Origin: an uncultured Flavobacteriales bacterium
GTDB taxonomy: Bacteria; Bacteroidota; Bacteroidia; Flavobacteriales; Crocinitomicaceae
Assembly: GCA_946480085.1 (NCBI GenBank)
Contig: CAMLHZ010000010.1
Coordinates: 1 to 64,000, forward strand
Length of the DNA stretch: 64,000 nucleotides
Direction: 5' to 3'
Part shown: piece after piece, positions 16,006 through 26,456 of the stretch
Layout: every line of letters begins with the position of its first letter
Position numbering within the stretch: the first letter of the stretch is position 1
Program-made: the position numbers and the translations under genes
Notes under the pieces: model-generated
Database searches by the model: none
What the model saw: only the letters and a program-made list of their open reading frames with translations
Told to the model about the DNA's origin: nothing

Positions 16006-18003
16006 ATGAGAAACCTTTACTTATTACCTCTATTCATTGCATTCGGACTGACATCCAATGCACAAGTGAATTCTGCAAATTATTGCGGTCATTCCCTATC
16101 TGCTAAACAAATGGCAGAAGCTCATCCTGAACGTGCTGCAACAATCAACAAATCAAAAACAGAAAGTAATATTCAGCAGAATTTGCAAAAGGACGTAGAT
16201 GAGATCTACATTATTCCCGTAGTCTTTCATGTTATTCATGACAATGGTCCTGAGAATATTAGTGAAGAACAAATTCAAGATGCATTGAGAGTTCTGAATC
16301 GGGATTTTAGAGCACAGAATCCGGATACTGCTTTTGTTGCCACGCCGTTTCAGGGTTTGCCTGCCGACGTCAAAATTGAATTTAGATTGGCCCTGCGCGC
16401 TCCTGATGGAACTTGTTTTAACGGAATTACACGAACAGCATCTCCAATTACAAATGGCGGCATGGGCGAAGGTTTATCTATGGTGCAAGCCGTTATCGAT
16501 GGAAATAATGTTTATCAGGGAATTTGGCCACACGCTCAATACATGAATGTTTTTGTAGCAAATGACATTTCCGCAGCAGGATATACTTATTATCCAAATG
16601 AAGATGCAACACCAAGTCTAGACAACATGTATTACAACGGCATTTTTATGATGGCTGAATACACCGGAAGTATCGGAACAAGTGACGAATCTAAAAGTAG
16701 AGTATTAACTCATGAAGTTGGGCATTGGCTGAATCTAGCTCATATTTGGGGTGATTATGGTGTTGGCGATACATTTAACTGTGGACCAGATTTAGATGAT
16801 TATGTAGAAGATACACCTGATTGTACAGGAACTTCCGGATGTGAATTATACTTGAATTCTTGCGATGATGATGATGCATATTGGGGAATTCCGATGGTTG
16901 ATAACGTAGAGAACTACATGGAATATTCTTATTGCAGCAAGATGTTTACCCTTGGTCAAACAACTCGCATGCGAAATGCCATAATCAGTGACATTGGTGG
17001 ACGATTGAACCTTTGGACAGAAGAAAACTTGAATCAAACCGGTGTATTATCCGGAGTTTCATTTTGCAACATCAACTTTGAAGCGGATAGAACGGCTTTG
17101 TGTTCAGGAACTTCAGTTCATTTTGAACCTTCAGTAAATCAAGGTATCGCCACGTATTCATGGACATTTTCCGGAGGAATTCCAAACACGTCAACAGATG
17201 AAGATCCTACGGTAACATATCCTGCAAATGGCAACTATGACGTCACTTTAACGGTCACAAGTCAGCTTGACGGCACGAGTTATTCTATTGAAAAAACAAC
17301 ATATATCACAGTTGGAAATACATTACCAACCTTCGAAGCTATTGGTCCATTTTGTGAAGGCGACCAAGTACCCACTCTACCAAGCACTTCATTAAACGGT
17401 CTTCACGGAACGTGGAATCCAAGCGTAATAAACAATCAGCTTACACAAAGCTATACGTTTACTCCCGCAGTTGATGAATGTGCTGCTGACGTTTATGAGA
17501 TGTCAATTACAATTAATTCTTTACCAGATGTTGATATGAATACACTTCCACAGCTCTGTGTTTATGATCAACCAATTCAGTTAACCCAAGGATCACCGGC
17601 TAATGGCGGTTACTTTGGTGATGGAATCGTTGGAGGATACTTCATACCTGAATCCGCTGGAATCGGAACAACTACAATAACTTATATTTATACAAATTCA
17701 TTCGGATGTTCAGCAAGTGCAAGTATAACGTTTGAAGTAAATGAATGCCTCGGAATTGATGATTCGGAACTAAGCATCAGTATGCTCCCTAACCCATTTA
17801 TCAGCGATTTTCAGGTTGTTGCTAAAGGAATATCAAAAGGTGAATTGATCTTATTGGATCAAACCGGTAGAAAGGTATACCAATCTGTGGTTACTGAAGG
17901 CTCTACTAACATAAAGACAAACACACTTTCCAGCGGAAATTACACGGTCATTATTTCGGATGAAAATCAACGAGTATACCGATACAAGTTGGTTAAACTG
18001 TAA
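16006..18003 (+). CDS. Secreted M43 (pappalysin/cytophagalysin) metalloprotease with PKD and T9SS domains
   Basis: The ATG at 16006 opens a signal peptide (MRNLYLLPLFIAFGLTSNAQ); the frame is open for 26 more codons upstream. The protein has 665 residues. The zinc motif HEVGHWLNLAH starts at residue 236 and is followed by IWGD; the Met-turn NYMEYSYC lies ~65 residues later, as in the M43 family. A PKD-like domain follows (YSWTFSGG, then NYDVTLTV), then a second Ig-like stretch, and the end carries a T9SS sorting domain (SMLPNPFISDFQV, then GNYTVIISDENQRVYRYKL). It is an extracellular protease sent out by the type IX system. The divergent neighbour is blaI, with 239 bp between the two start codons. 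Confidence 0.9.
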   Translation: MRNLYLLPLFIAFGLTSNAQVNSANYCGHSLSAKQMAEAHPERAATINKSKTESNIQQNLQKDVDEIYIIPVVFHVIHDNGPENISEEQIQDALRVLNRDFRAQNPDTAFVATPFQGLPADVKIEFRLALRAPDGTCFNGITRTASPITNGGMGEGLSMVQAVIDGNNVYQGIWPHAQYMNVFVANDISAAGYTYYPNEDATPSLDNMYYNGIFMMAEYTGSIGTSDESKSRVLTHEVGHWLNLAHIWGDYGVGDTFNCGPDLDDYVEDTPDCTGTSGCELYLNSCDDDDAYWGIPMVDNVENYMEYSYCSKMFTLGQTTRMRNAIISDIGGRLNLWTEENLNQTGVLSGVSFCNINFEADRTALCSGTSVHFEPSVNQGIATYSWTFSGGIPNTSTDEDPTVTYPANGNYDVTLTVTSQLDGTSYSIEKTTYITVGNTLPTFEAIGPFCEGDQVPTLPSTSLNGLHGTWNPSVINNQLTQSYTFTPAVDECAADVYEMSITINSLPDVDMNTLPQLCVYDQPIQLTQGSPANGGYFGDGIVGGYFIPESAGIGTTTITYIYTNSFGCSASASITFEVNECLGIDDSELSISMLPNPFISDFQVVAKGISKGELILLDQTGRKVYQSVVTEGSTNIKTNTLSSGNYTVIISDENQRVYRYKLVKL

Positions 18004-18021
18004 TAGATGTATTAAAAAATG

Positions 18022-18052
18022 AAGCCTGTTTGTTTATCAGACAGGCTTTTTT
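18022..18052 (+). terminator. Terminator of the M43 protease gene
   Basis: AAGCCTGT pairs with ACAGGCTT around a short loop and the stem runs into six T residues. It lies 19 bp after the stop codon. Confidence 0.85.
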
Positions 18053-18155
18053 GATCATGATTTTATTTTAAAGTCTGTATTCGCAGATAAATCTGTGCGA
18101 CACATAAGATCTCGATAAAATCACTCTGACTCCAGTTGCAAGTTTTACAGGCGTA

Positions 18156-18197
18156 TTGACTTCAATCCAAAACTTCCTTATTTTAGACAGTCTAAAA
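18156..18197 (+). promoter_or_regulatory. Putative promoter and 17-bp perfect palindrome before the SRPBCC gene
   Basis: TTTTAGACAGTCTAAAA (18181-18197) is a perfect odd palindrome centred on the A at 18189, and ends ten bases before the ATG. A possible promoter, TTG (18156-18158), 20 bases, TATTTTAG (18179-18186, one mismatch to TAnnTTTG), overlaps it. This looks like an operator for a dimeric repressor. Candidates within the window include the MarR-like gene at 18705, but nothing ties them together. Confidence 0.55.
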
Positions 18198-18207
18198 ACG
18201 ATTACAA

Positions 18208-18666
18208 ATGAAAAAACTCAGTTACACCAAAGAAATTGCTGCGTCTCCTGAACATGTTCATGACATAATGCTTGGACTTAGCAATAAGCATACGTACGAG
18301 CAATGGACAGCAGCTTTTAATCCAACTTCTACCTGGGAAGGTGGCTGGAATAAGGGCGACAAGATTTTGTTTGTCGGAGTTTCCGAAGATGGTAGCAAAG
18401 GCGGAATGATTGCGCGTATTGCCGAAAATGATCCTGGAAAATTTGTATCTATTGAGCATTACGGCGTAATGGAAAAAGGTGTGGAAATAACAGAAGGTGA
18501 AAAAGTGGACGGCTGGAAAGGTGCTCATGAAAATTATCGTTTTGAAGCTACCGCAAATGGTACACGCGTTACAGCTGAGACAGACACAGTTGAAGAGTAC
18601 GCTTCCTATTTCGATGAAACATGGCCAAAGGCGCTTGATTTATTGAAAAAGGTTTGTGAGCAATAA
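18208..18666 (+). CDS. SRPBCC-fold protein (polyketide cyclase/AHSA1-like)
   Basis: The protein has 152 residues and the helix-grip pattern of the SRPBCC clan: the N-terminal strand LSYTKEIAASPEHVHDIML, then YEQWTAAFNPTSTWEGGWNK, GGMIARIAENDPGKFVSIEH, NYRFEATANGTRVTAETDT and a final long helix ETWPKALDLLKKV. AHSA1-like members bind small hydrophobic ligands. There is no operon partner, and an operator-like palindrome lies just upstream, so it is probably an inducible gene. Its ligand is unknown. Confidence 0.8.
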   Translation: MKKLSYTKEIAASPEHVHDIMLGLSNKHTYEQWTAAFNPTSTWEGGWNKGDKILFVGVSEDGSKGGMIARIAENDPGKFVSIEHYGVMEKGVEITEGEKVDGWKGAHENYRFEATANGTRVTAETDTVEEYASYFDETWPKALDLLKKVCEQ

Positions 18667-18704
18667 TCAGAACTGATTATTGAAATCCGCATTATGTTTA
18701 ACTA

Positions 18705-19391
18705 CTAATTTATTGAGGGCAAATAGTCAGTAACTACCTTGAACAACAGATCTGTAGGGTGAATATTCTTATTGTAAATTTCATTATGGAAATCGGTTAG
18801 TCTTCCTAACAACCGAATAAGTTCAAGTTTCTCATCCATTGACAGGTCGCCCGAAACAATTTTAGTGGCCTGTCTTATCTTAAGCATGTTTGCCTCCAGT
18901 GTTTCCAGTCCCAGTTTGGTTATTTCAATTAACTTGCTCCTCTTATCTAAATTGGAGTCTATTTGAATCGCAAAGCCTTGTTGGATTAAACGATTGATAA
19001 TTTGGATACCAGTAGGTTTATCCTGAATATTCATCCTGATCAACTCTGTTTTGCTCAAAGCACCATAAGATTTGAGGTTTATCAGATAAATGAACTCTTC
19101 CTGAGTTGAAAATGGAGAATTCAATATTACCGACTTCGAATACATCTTGGCATATTTGTTCAAATGTACCAACATTGTACTTATTACACTTTCCGGTGAA
19201 CGACCATTTTCTTTAGCAACCCAATCAGGTTCTACCTTAGGCTTATCGCTATTGTTCACTGATTTAGAATGATCGGCAATCCAATTCTTAAAACCATCAA
19301 TATCAGAACTATAAACAGATTCTTTGTTCTCAAACTCGAAATCTTCTATTAGATCGAGTACCTGTTTAATCAAATCAAAATTTGCTGCCAT
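18705..19391 (-). CDS. MarR-family transcriptional regulator (long form, 228 aa)
   Basis: Residues about 90-200 carry the MarR winged helix: SPFSTQEEFIYLINLKSYG, then LSKTELIRMNIQDKPTGIQ (recognition region), INRLIQQGFAIQIDSN and the wing DKRSKLIEITKLGLE. The N-terminal ~90 residues are an extra polar segment not typical of the family, which usually has about 150 residues. It converges with the SRPBCC gene and is divergent from 19587. An inverted repeat AGTAT-N6-ATACT lies 11 bp upstream of the start and could be its own operator. The ligand is unknown. Confidence 0.75.
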   Translation of the reverse strand: MAANFDLIKQVLDLIEDFEFENKESVYSSDIDGFKNWIADHSKSVNNSDKPKVEPDWVAKENGRSPESVISTMLVHLNKYAKMYSKSVILNSPFSTQEEFIYLINLKSYGALSKTELIRMNIQDKPTGIQIINRLIQQGFAIQIDSNLDKRSKLIEITKLGLETLEANMLKIRQATKIVSGDLSMDEKLELIRLLGRLTDFHNEIYNKNIHPTDLLFKVVTDYLPSIN

Positions 19392-19402
19392 AAAATCAAA
19401 AT

Positions 19403-19418
19403 AGTATTTAAATATACT
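19403..19418 (-). promoter_or_regulatory. Possible operator of the 19391 MarR-type gene
   Basis: AGTAT, six bases, ATACT form a symmetric half-site pair 12 bp from the start codon. The word AATAGTATTT occurs again near 19442. The surrounding DNA is very AT-rich, so chance is a real alternative. Confidence 0.35.
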
Positions 19419-19586
19419 TTTTAGCTTGAAAAAAACAAAAAAATAGTATTTTTTAATATCATGATTTAATTTGGAAAAACGCTAATTCCTGCCAATCTTC
19501 CTTAATGTATCCTAAAATGTAACAGTTTCCAACTCCAGGTTGCTTACCTTTTACTTCGGATAATTATCGAACTAAAACAATTCATT

Positions 19587-20039
19587 ATGGAAACGGGAAA
19601 AGGAAATAAATCAGCAAAGGGGAATTCCACATCAGCTGCTGCAAAAAAAACCACGAAATCACCAGAGAAATCTGGGGAAACGATCGACAATTCTGTAGTA
19701 ATTGGCTATAGTGCAGACTCCGCTCAAGGTGGGTCAGGAACCGCCCCAGATCTGGCTGATGAACTTCGTAAAGTAGCTGCTAAATATGCAGAAACAGATT
19801 ATCGTCACTGGATACCAATTGCAATTGCCGATCGTGTGAGTCAGATCGAGTCACTTTTAGAAGAATACGCTCCTGAGAACGATCTGCTCGATTCCATGGT
19901 GGAATTTGGAAGAAATACGGATTGGACATCAGGTAAAAAAGCTATTTTGCGCAGAGCAGGTTCAACCATTGGTGCCGCATCTTTGAATGTGATCGTTTCA
20001 GCGATTGCAAAGAAAATGAAGGATCAGGATGATGAATAA
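19587..20039 (+). CDS. Hypothetical protein with low-complexity N-terminus (150 aa)
   Basis: The first ~35 residues are Lys/Ser/Ala-rich (GKGNKSAKGNSTSAAAKK), probably disordered. The rest is mostly helical, with WIPIAIADRVSQIESLLEEY and a C-terminal IGAASLNVIVSAIAKKMKD. There is no signal peptide. It has its own terminator at 20051. I recognise no family, but length, codon use and the terminator make it a likely real gene. Confidence 0.65.
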   Translation: METGKGNKSAKGNSTSAAAKKTTKSPEKSGETIDNSVVIGYSADSAQGGSGTAPDLADELRKVAAKYAETDYRHWIPIAIADRVSQIESLLEEYAPENDLLDSMVEFGRNTDWTSGKKAILRRAGSTIGAASLNVIVSAIAKKMKDQDDE

Positions 20040-20050
20040 ATTCAAATATG

Positions 20051-20081
20051 AGACCGTTTACACTTTGTAGATGGTCTTTTT
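20051..20081 (+). terminator. Terminator of the 19587 gene
   Basis: AGACC pairs with GGTCT, with further pairs toward the loop, and a TTTTT run follows. It starts 11 bp after the stop codon. Confidence 0.65.
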
Positions 20082-20090
20082 AAATTGCAA

Positions 20091-20648
20091 TTAATTGCGT
20101 GATTTCACATTATTCGCGAGGTCCTTCAAATCGTTTGCGATTATTGTAGAGTAAATCACTCCACCAAGAAACGCCAAAACAGAAATTAAAACAACTGAAT
20201 TAGTACCGAACCCTAGTAAAACAATGAATGCAATAGCAGTAACCAGAACCGCTCCTGCACCCGCCGCTAAGGCTGCATCTTTAGGAAGTTGATATAGATA
20301 TTTCTGTATGATGAAAAACATTCCCAAGATCAAAAATGGCCAGAGAAAGAGGTAAATGATGAAATCCAGAGTCAATGTTGCCAATACAAAGTCATAGAAT
20401 AAGAATTTAATGACTGTAAAACTTATACAGCTCAACACTATTCTAATCAACCTTCTCTTCAGTTCCGTTTTTGGCAAAACAATTTCCAAATTCATGGAAA
20501 CGGCAAAAGAAAAACACAATCCAGCCAGAAATTCAGATAAACGCATTTGATTTGAATCATTCGACAGCAGTTGATATATTAGAAAAGCAGATAGAGAATG
20601 GATTCCAAATACACTTATCAATTGAGTTCGAGTGGATGGATTATTCAT
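20091..20648 (-). CDS. Polytopic membrane protein of unknown function (185 aa)
   Basis: Hydrophobic segments at about 9-28, 37-54, 68-88, 90-112, 125-148 and 150-170 suggest five or six membrane spans; the C-terminus is basic and polar. No domain is recognised. It converges on the 19587 gene and has no partner on its own strand. Confidence 0.65.
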   Translation of the reverse strand: MNNPSTRTQLISVFGIHSLSAFLIYQLLSNDSNQMRLSEFLAGLCFSFAVSMNLEIVLPKTELKRRLIRIVLSCISFTVIKFLFYDFVLATLTLDFIIYLFLWPFLILGMFFIIQKYLYQLPKDAALAAGAGAVLVTAIAFIVLLGFGTNSVVLISVLAFLGGVIYSTIIANDLKDLANNVKSRN

Positions 20649-20743
20649 TTATCAAATCGAATTTAGAGTGAAGATAAAGAAATTTATCTCGCTCACTGCG
20701 TCAAACCACGGTCCAATCACTGAAAACCTACATTTGAACATTC

Positions 20744-21100
20744 ATGCTGAATAAAAGAAACAAAACGTCTAACTTAGTGGAAATGCGCGGATTCAAAAAT
20801 AACGACACCTTTTCTAAAGCTGTTACTTTCATTGAGTTTGAAAAAAGCGGCAATCCACAGGAGAAATACCGACCTGGTGGAGGTACGCTTGCATTGTTTC
20901 TTGCCGATGCATTGAAATCGGGAGAATATTCTTCTTACATCGATCAGGTAATAACCGAAACGACAAAACGTTTTGATCAATTGGAAAAAGACATTGAATT
21001 GTATTCGCGTGCGACTTTCAAACTGAGTCTGGAACACTCCAATCCTGAAGAATATCGAAGATTACGCTTATTGGAAGAAGCGGATGAAGAAAATTGGTAG
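20744..21100 (+). CDS. Small acidic hypothetical protein (118 aa)
   Basis: The product is soluble with a helical C-terminal half (YIDQVITETTKRFDQLEKDI). A -7-like element TACATTTG (20729-20736) ends seven bases before the ATG, but no TTG is found at the right distance. An internal ATG (M14, MRGFKNNDTF) is an alternative start. It converges with the acyl-CoA ligase gene at 7 bp, and no family is recognised. Confidence 0.55.
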   Translation: MLNKRNKTSNLVEMRGFKNNDTFSKAVTFIEFEKSGNPQEKYRPGGGTLALFLADALKSGEYSSYIDQVITETTKRFDQLEKDIELYSRATFKLSLEHSNPEEYRRLRLLEEADEENW

Positions 21101-21107
21101 CCTTGTG

Positions 21108-22595
21108 CTATTGAGCAAAAATCACCGATAACAAACGGGCTTTATCCAGTTTACCCGTATTCAAAATGGGAATTTCATCTACTATTACAATTTCTTTCGG
21201 AACCTGAAAACGTGCCAATTGAGGCTTCAACCAGGCCAGTAAATCCAGTTGAGTCAGATTTTCATCTTTCGAAACTACAAATGCAATCAGTCGTTCACCA
21301 AAGGTTTCGTCCTGAATCCCCAAAACTGCTGCATCGCGAATTCCCTCATGCGTGATCAAGACATCATGAACATCCTGTGGATGAACGTTCTCACCCCCGG
21401 AAATGATCAAATCATCGAATCGACCAACTATAAAGTAAACCCCCGCTTCATTTTTCGAACAAATGTCTTTTGTATTCCACCAATGATCGCTGGTTCCGTT
21501 CATCATCCATGATCCTCGCAGCAGCAAACAATTCTTTTCATCAATCTGAACTTTGACGCCATAAAGTGGTTTTCCAATTGTTCCGGGATATTTTTCCAAA
21601 TCCGCTGGAGTAGCCATGAACGAAAAGCCGCCTTCAGAAGAACCATACAAATTGTATAGTACTGGCCCAATTTGGTTCAATGTTCTCATCGATAACTCCG
21701 CACTAAGTTTTGCTCCGCCTGTAAAAATGACTTCCAATTGTTGTAGAATCGAATCTTGTTCATCAAGCAAACGCTGCAAAACGGTGGGAACAACAATCAA
21801 CACTTCCACTTGCTCCTCTTCTATTCCTTTAAGAATTGCTGTTGCGGAATAATCGCTTTGGATTACCACTTTCTTTCCAAGCAAAAAACCAACTATGGAG
21901 GTGGACAATCCGAAACCATGAAATAGTGGCGCGGTAATGATAACTCCTCTTTTTTCGTGAATTCTGGAAATAGTAAGTAAGGCCAATAAAGGTGCTAAAA
22001 AGCTGAAAACAGAAGGTTTTCGAAGTGCTGCTTTGAATTTCCCTGAAGTTCCACCCGACATCACTCCTATGCTTCCTGATCTTGGTCGAATAAAGCGTTT
22101 TTGGGGCTGAAAAGTATTAAACTCACTAGTCTCTTCATCAAAAAGAAGAATACTAGAATCACCTGAAAACTTCGACTTAAAGCAGGAATCCACAATAATG
22201 AAATCAAAGTTCTGTTGTTTCGAAAGTGCTGACAACTGATTTTTGCTGAGTTCAGTATTGATAAGCAGAATGTCGACACCCAAACGTGAAAGCGCAAACA
22301 CATGCACCATCAAGTATGATGTATTGGGAAAGAATAATCCTATTTTTTGTTTAGAATGAAGTCCTTTCACTTCTTTATAGAATGACATTAAACGCTTGCT
22401 TTCCTGATACAATTCAAGATAGGTAAAGCGAGAATCATCAACAACCAACGCTGGTTTATTCGGATAACGTTTGGCTGAGAAACGCAAAACAGCCATTAGG
22501 TTAATTCCTTCGTAAAACAACGATCCAACGAAGTAATAAATCCCTTTAAAACTCAGTAGTTCTGCCCTGTTTAGTTCGCGAAGATGCTTCCACAT
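21108..22595 (-). CDS. AMP-forming acyl-CoA synthetase/ligase family protein
   Basis: The protein has 495 residues with the class-I adenylating enzyme signatures in order: the P-loop GVMSGGTSGKFKAAL (about 173-187), NLYGSSEGGFSF (aromatic/acid motif, about 310), then GRFDDLIISGGENVHPQDV, and the late catalytic Lys in LNTGKLDKARLL. The P-loop shows SGGTSGK where many members have SSGTTGxPK, a modest deviation. These enzymes activate a carboxylic acid as acyl-AMP and usually pass it to CoA. An SDR gene lies 2 bp upstream in the same operon, suggesting joint work on a fatty-acid-like substrate. The chain length and true acceptor are unknown. Confidence 0.85.
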   Translation of the reverse strand: MWKHLRELNRAELLSFKGIYYFVGSLFYEGINLMAVLRFSAKRYPNKPALVVDDSRFTYLELYQESKRLMSFYKEVKGLHSKQKIGLFFPNTSYLMVHVFALSRLGVDILLINTELSKNQLSALSKQQNFDFIIVDSCFKSKFSGDSSILLFDEETSEFNTFQPQKRFIRPRSGSIGVMSGGTSGKFKAALRKPSVFSFLAPLLALLTISRIHEKRGVIITAPLFHGFGLSTSIVGFLLGKKVVIQSDYSATAILKGIEEEQVEVLIVVPTVLQRLLDEQDSILQQLEVIFTGGAKLSAELSMRTLNQIGPVLYNLYGSSEGGFSFMATPADLEKYPGTIGKPLYGVKVQIDEKNCLLLRGSWMMNGTSDHWWNTKDICSKNEAGVYFIVGRFDDLIISGGENVHPQDVHDVLITHEGIRDAAVLGIQDETFGERLIAFVVSKDENLTQLDLLAWLKPQLARFQVPKEIVIVDEIPILNTGKLDKARLLSVIFAQ

Positions 22596-22597
22596 AA

Positions 22598-23431
22598 CTA
22601 AGATTGTTTATGGATTCGTGCTGCGATAATCGATTGAAAAGCTCTCGTTCCGAATATTGCTATTGTTGTCCACCATGGCTTCACTACTTTTCTTCTCGAA
22701 AGCATAGCTTTAATAACCCAACGAGCTGCATGATCAGGCTGCATTGCTGCGGCTTTGTCATAAATCTTTGTCGGTGCGATCATTCTGGTTTTCACCAAAG
22801 GCAAATAAACCAGTGTTGTGGCTACATTCTTTTCTTTCATTTCCAGCGAAACGCCCTTCAACCATTCATTAAAAGCGGATTTGGAAGCCTGATAAGCCGA
22901 CCACTTGGGAAACGACGGAAAAAGTGTATTGACTGCAGATAGATAAACAATTTGTCCGGAAGTTTGTTCCAGTTGTGGAAACAGCGCCATCGACAACTTC
23001 ACAGGTGCAAAGTAATTAATGGACATTGTTCGCTGCACATCATGAAAACGCTCTTGTGAATCGGCAAATGAACGTCGAATAGACAAGCCAGCGCAGTGAA
23101 TGAGGTAATCAAAACCTTCGTATTCGGTTTGAAACTCGAGAATCAATCGATCCAATGAAATTTCGTTTCGAAGATCCAATGCATATGAATCAGTTTTTCC
23201 ACCTTTCGAATTGATTGTTTGACAAACTTCCTTCAGTTTTTCTTCCGTTCGTGCAATGAGAATCAAATCGGCGCCAAATTCACTGAGCAAATAAGCTAAC
23301 TGCTCTCCTATTCCGAAACTTGCACCTGCAATGAGCACCCGCTTTCCGTTGAAATGTGATGAACAGCGTTTCACATCCAGATTTGTGGGTGGAAACAACA
23401 AGTTTTCAGATATGGAATAGGTTCTTGACAT
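22598..23431 (-). CDS. Short-chain dehydrogenase/reductase
   Basis: The protein has 277 residues. The NAD(P) motif GASFGIGE (about 36-43) follows the first strand GKRVLIA; a downstream LIHCAGLSIR matches the NAG region, and the active-site YQASKSAF Tyr-xxx-Lys pair is near 180-184 after the LSAVNTLFP Ser segment. It has the DHRS7-like layout with a C-terminal basic, hydrophobic tail that might contact membrane. The gene comes first in a two-gene unit with the acyl ligase, and the substrate is probably a lipid-type carbonyl or alcohol. Confidence 0.87.
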   Translation of the reverse strand: MSRTYSISENLLFPPTNLDVKRCSSHFNGKRVLIAGASFGIGEQLAYLLSEFGADLILIARTEEKLKEVCQTINSKGGKTDSYALDLRNEISLDRLILEFQTEYEGFDYLIHCAGLSIRRSFADSQERFHDVQRTMSINYFAPVKLSMALFPQLEQTSGQIVYLSAVNTLFPSFPKWSAYQASKSAFNEWLKGVSLEMKEKNVATTLVYLPLVKTRMIAPTKIYDKAAAMQPDHAARWVIKAMLSRRKVVKPWWTTIAIFGTRAFQSIIAARIHKQS

Positions 23432-23487
23432 GGATCTCGACTCTAATTTAGAGAAAATCGTCTAAATCGAAGAAAGTTATTTCATTA

Positions 23488-23552
23488 AAACCGCAAAGAA
23501 AGAAGAGCGCAAAGTATCGTATCCTCTTTGCACTCTTCTTTCTTTGCGGTTT
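23488..23552 (-). terminator. Long near-perfect hairpin after katG (27-bp arms)
   Basis: The arms at 23488-23514 and 23526-23552 are complementary over 27 bases with one mismatch and an 11-base loop. The left arm opens with AAACCGCAAAGAAAGAAGAG. It lies 40 bp after the katG stop and should be an effective terminator there. The word CGCAAAG is one of a set of words common in Bacteroidota intergenic DNA, which the 56.1-56.3 kb gap also shows. Confidence 0.85.
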
Positions 23553-23592
23553 ATTTTATAAAACAATATGTTTTTATTCTTTGCTTAAACTT

Positions 23593-25842
<2,250 letters not shown>

Positions 25843-25966
25843 TCATTTTTCATCGATTTTGTTTATACCGAATTCGAATGTTTCTATATCAACAAAATGT
25901 GCGATTTGATGACATTTAAATGTAAGTATCAAATTTTAGAATTCCTAGATTCAGTTCTTACCGATC

Positions 25967-26422
25967 TTAATGCATTCGAATTAACGGAAGACGATCAGTA
26001 AAAGTCGATGTATAATGTTTCTTCTTCAAAACGGTTTTATGTACTGTCTTTTTCTTCCATTTGAAAATAGCCAGAATTGAATCGTTGTCAATGATCTTAT
26101 CGTCTTTTTCCTTTACTGGAAATGCGTAATCATCGAATCTCACCGAATCATTCACTTCATTGCCCGTTGTATCCAGATAATAGGGTCTTAAATATGAATT
26201 GACATAGGATTTATCAGAGTAAAAATACAATTGTACATTATCGAACTGGATAGAATCAAAAGTGTAGATTGAAACGTCATCGTCAATATCTTCCTCAGCG
26301 TCCCAGCCCAATACTGTTCCTTCTCCGTCTCCGGGTTGATCTTTGAATAGAACCCATTTATGATCACTAAAATCGCAGGAATTCAATGGTAATAAAAGCA
26401 GCAGCGTAAGGTAAATTCTCAT
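25967..26422 (-). CDS. Hypothetical lipoprotein (151 aa)
   Basis: A short signal (MRIYLTLLLLLPLNSC) ends in a Cys, consistent with a lipobox. The mature part is acidic with about six beta segments (DVSIYTFDSIQFDNVQLYFY) and a basic C-terminus. It is 34 bp from the next gene upstream on the same strand and may be co-transcribed with it. No family is recognised. Confidence 0.65.
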   Translation of the reverse strand: MRIYLTLLLLLPLNSCDFSDHKWVLFKDQPGDGEGTVLGWDAEEDIDDDVSIYTFDSIQFDNVQLYFYSDKSYVNSYLRPYYLDTTGNEVNDSVRFDDYAFPVKEKDDKIIDNDSILAIFKWKKKTVHKTVLKKKHYTSTFTDRLPLIRMH

Positions 26423-26456
26423 TTGATCTAAATTAACGGCATCAAATTATTAAAAA

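Noticed and set aside
21108..23431. OleC/OleD olefin-synthesis pair
   Set aside because: A ligase-SDR pair alone is not enough: no OleA or OleB gene is adjacent, and the ligase is short for OleC.
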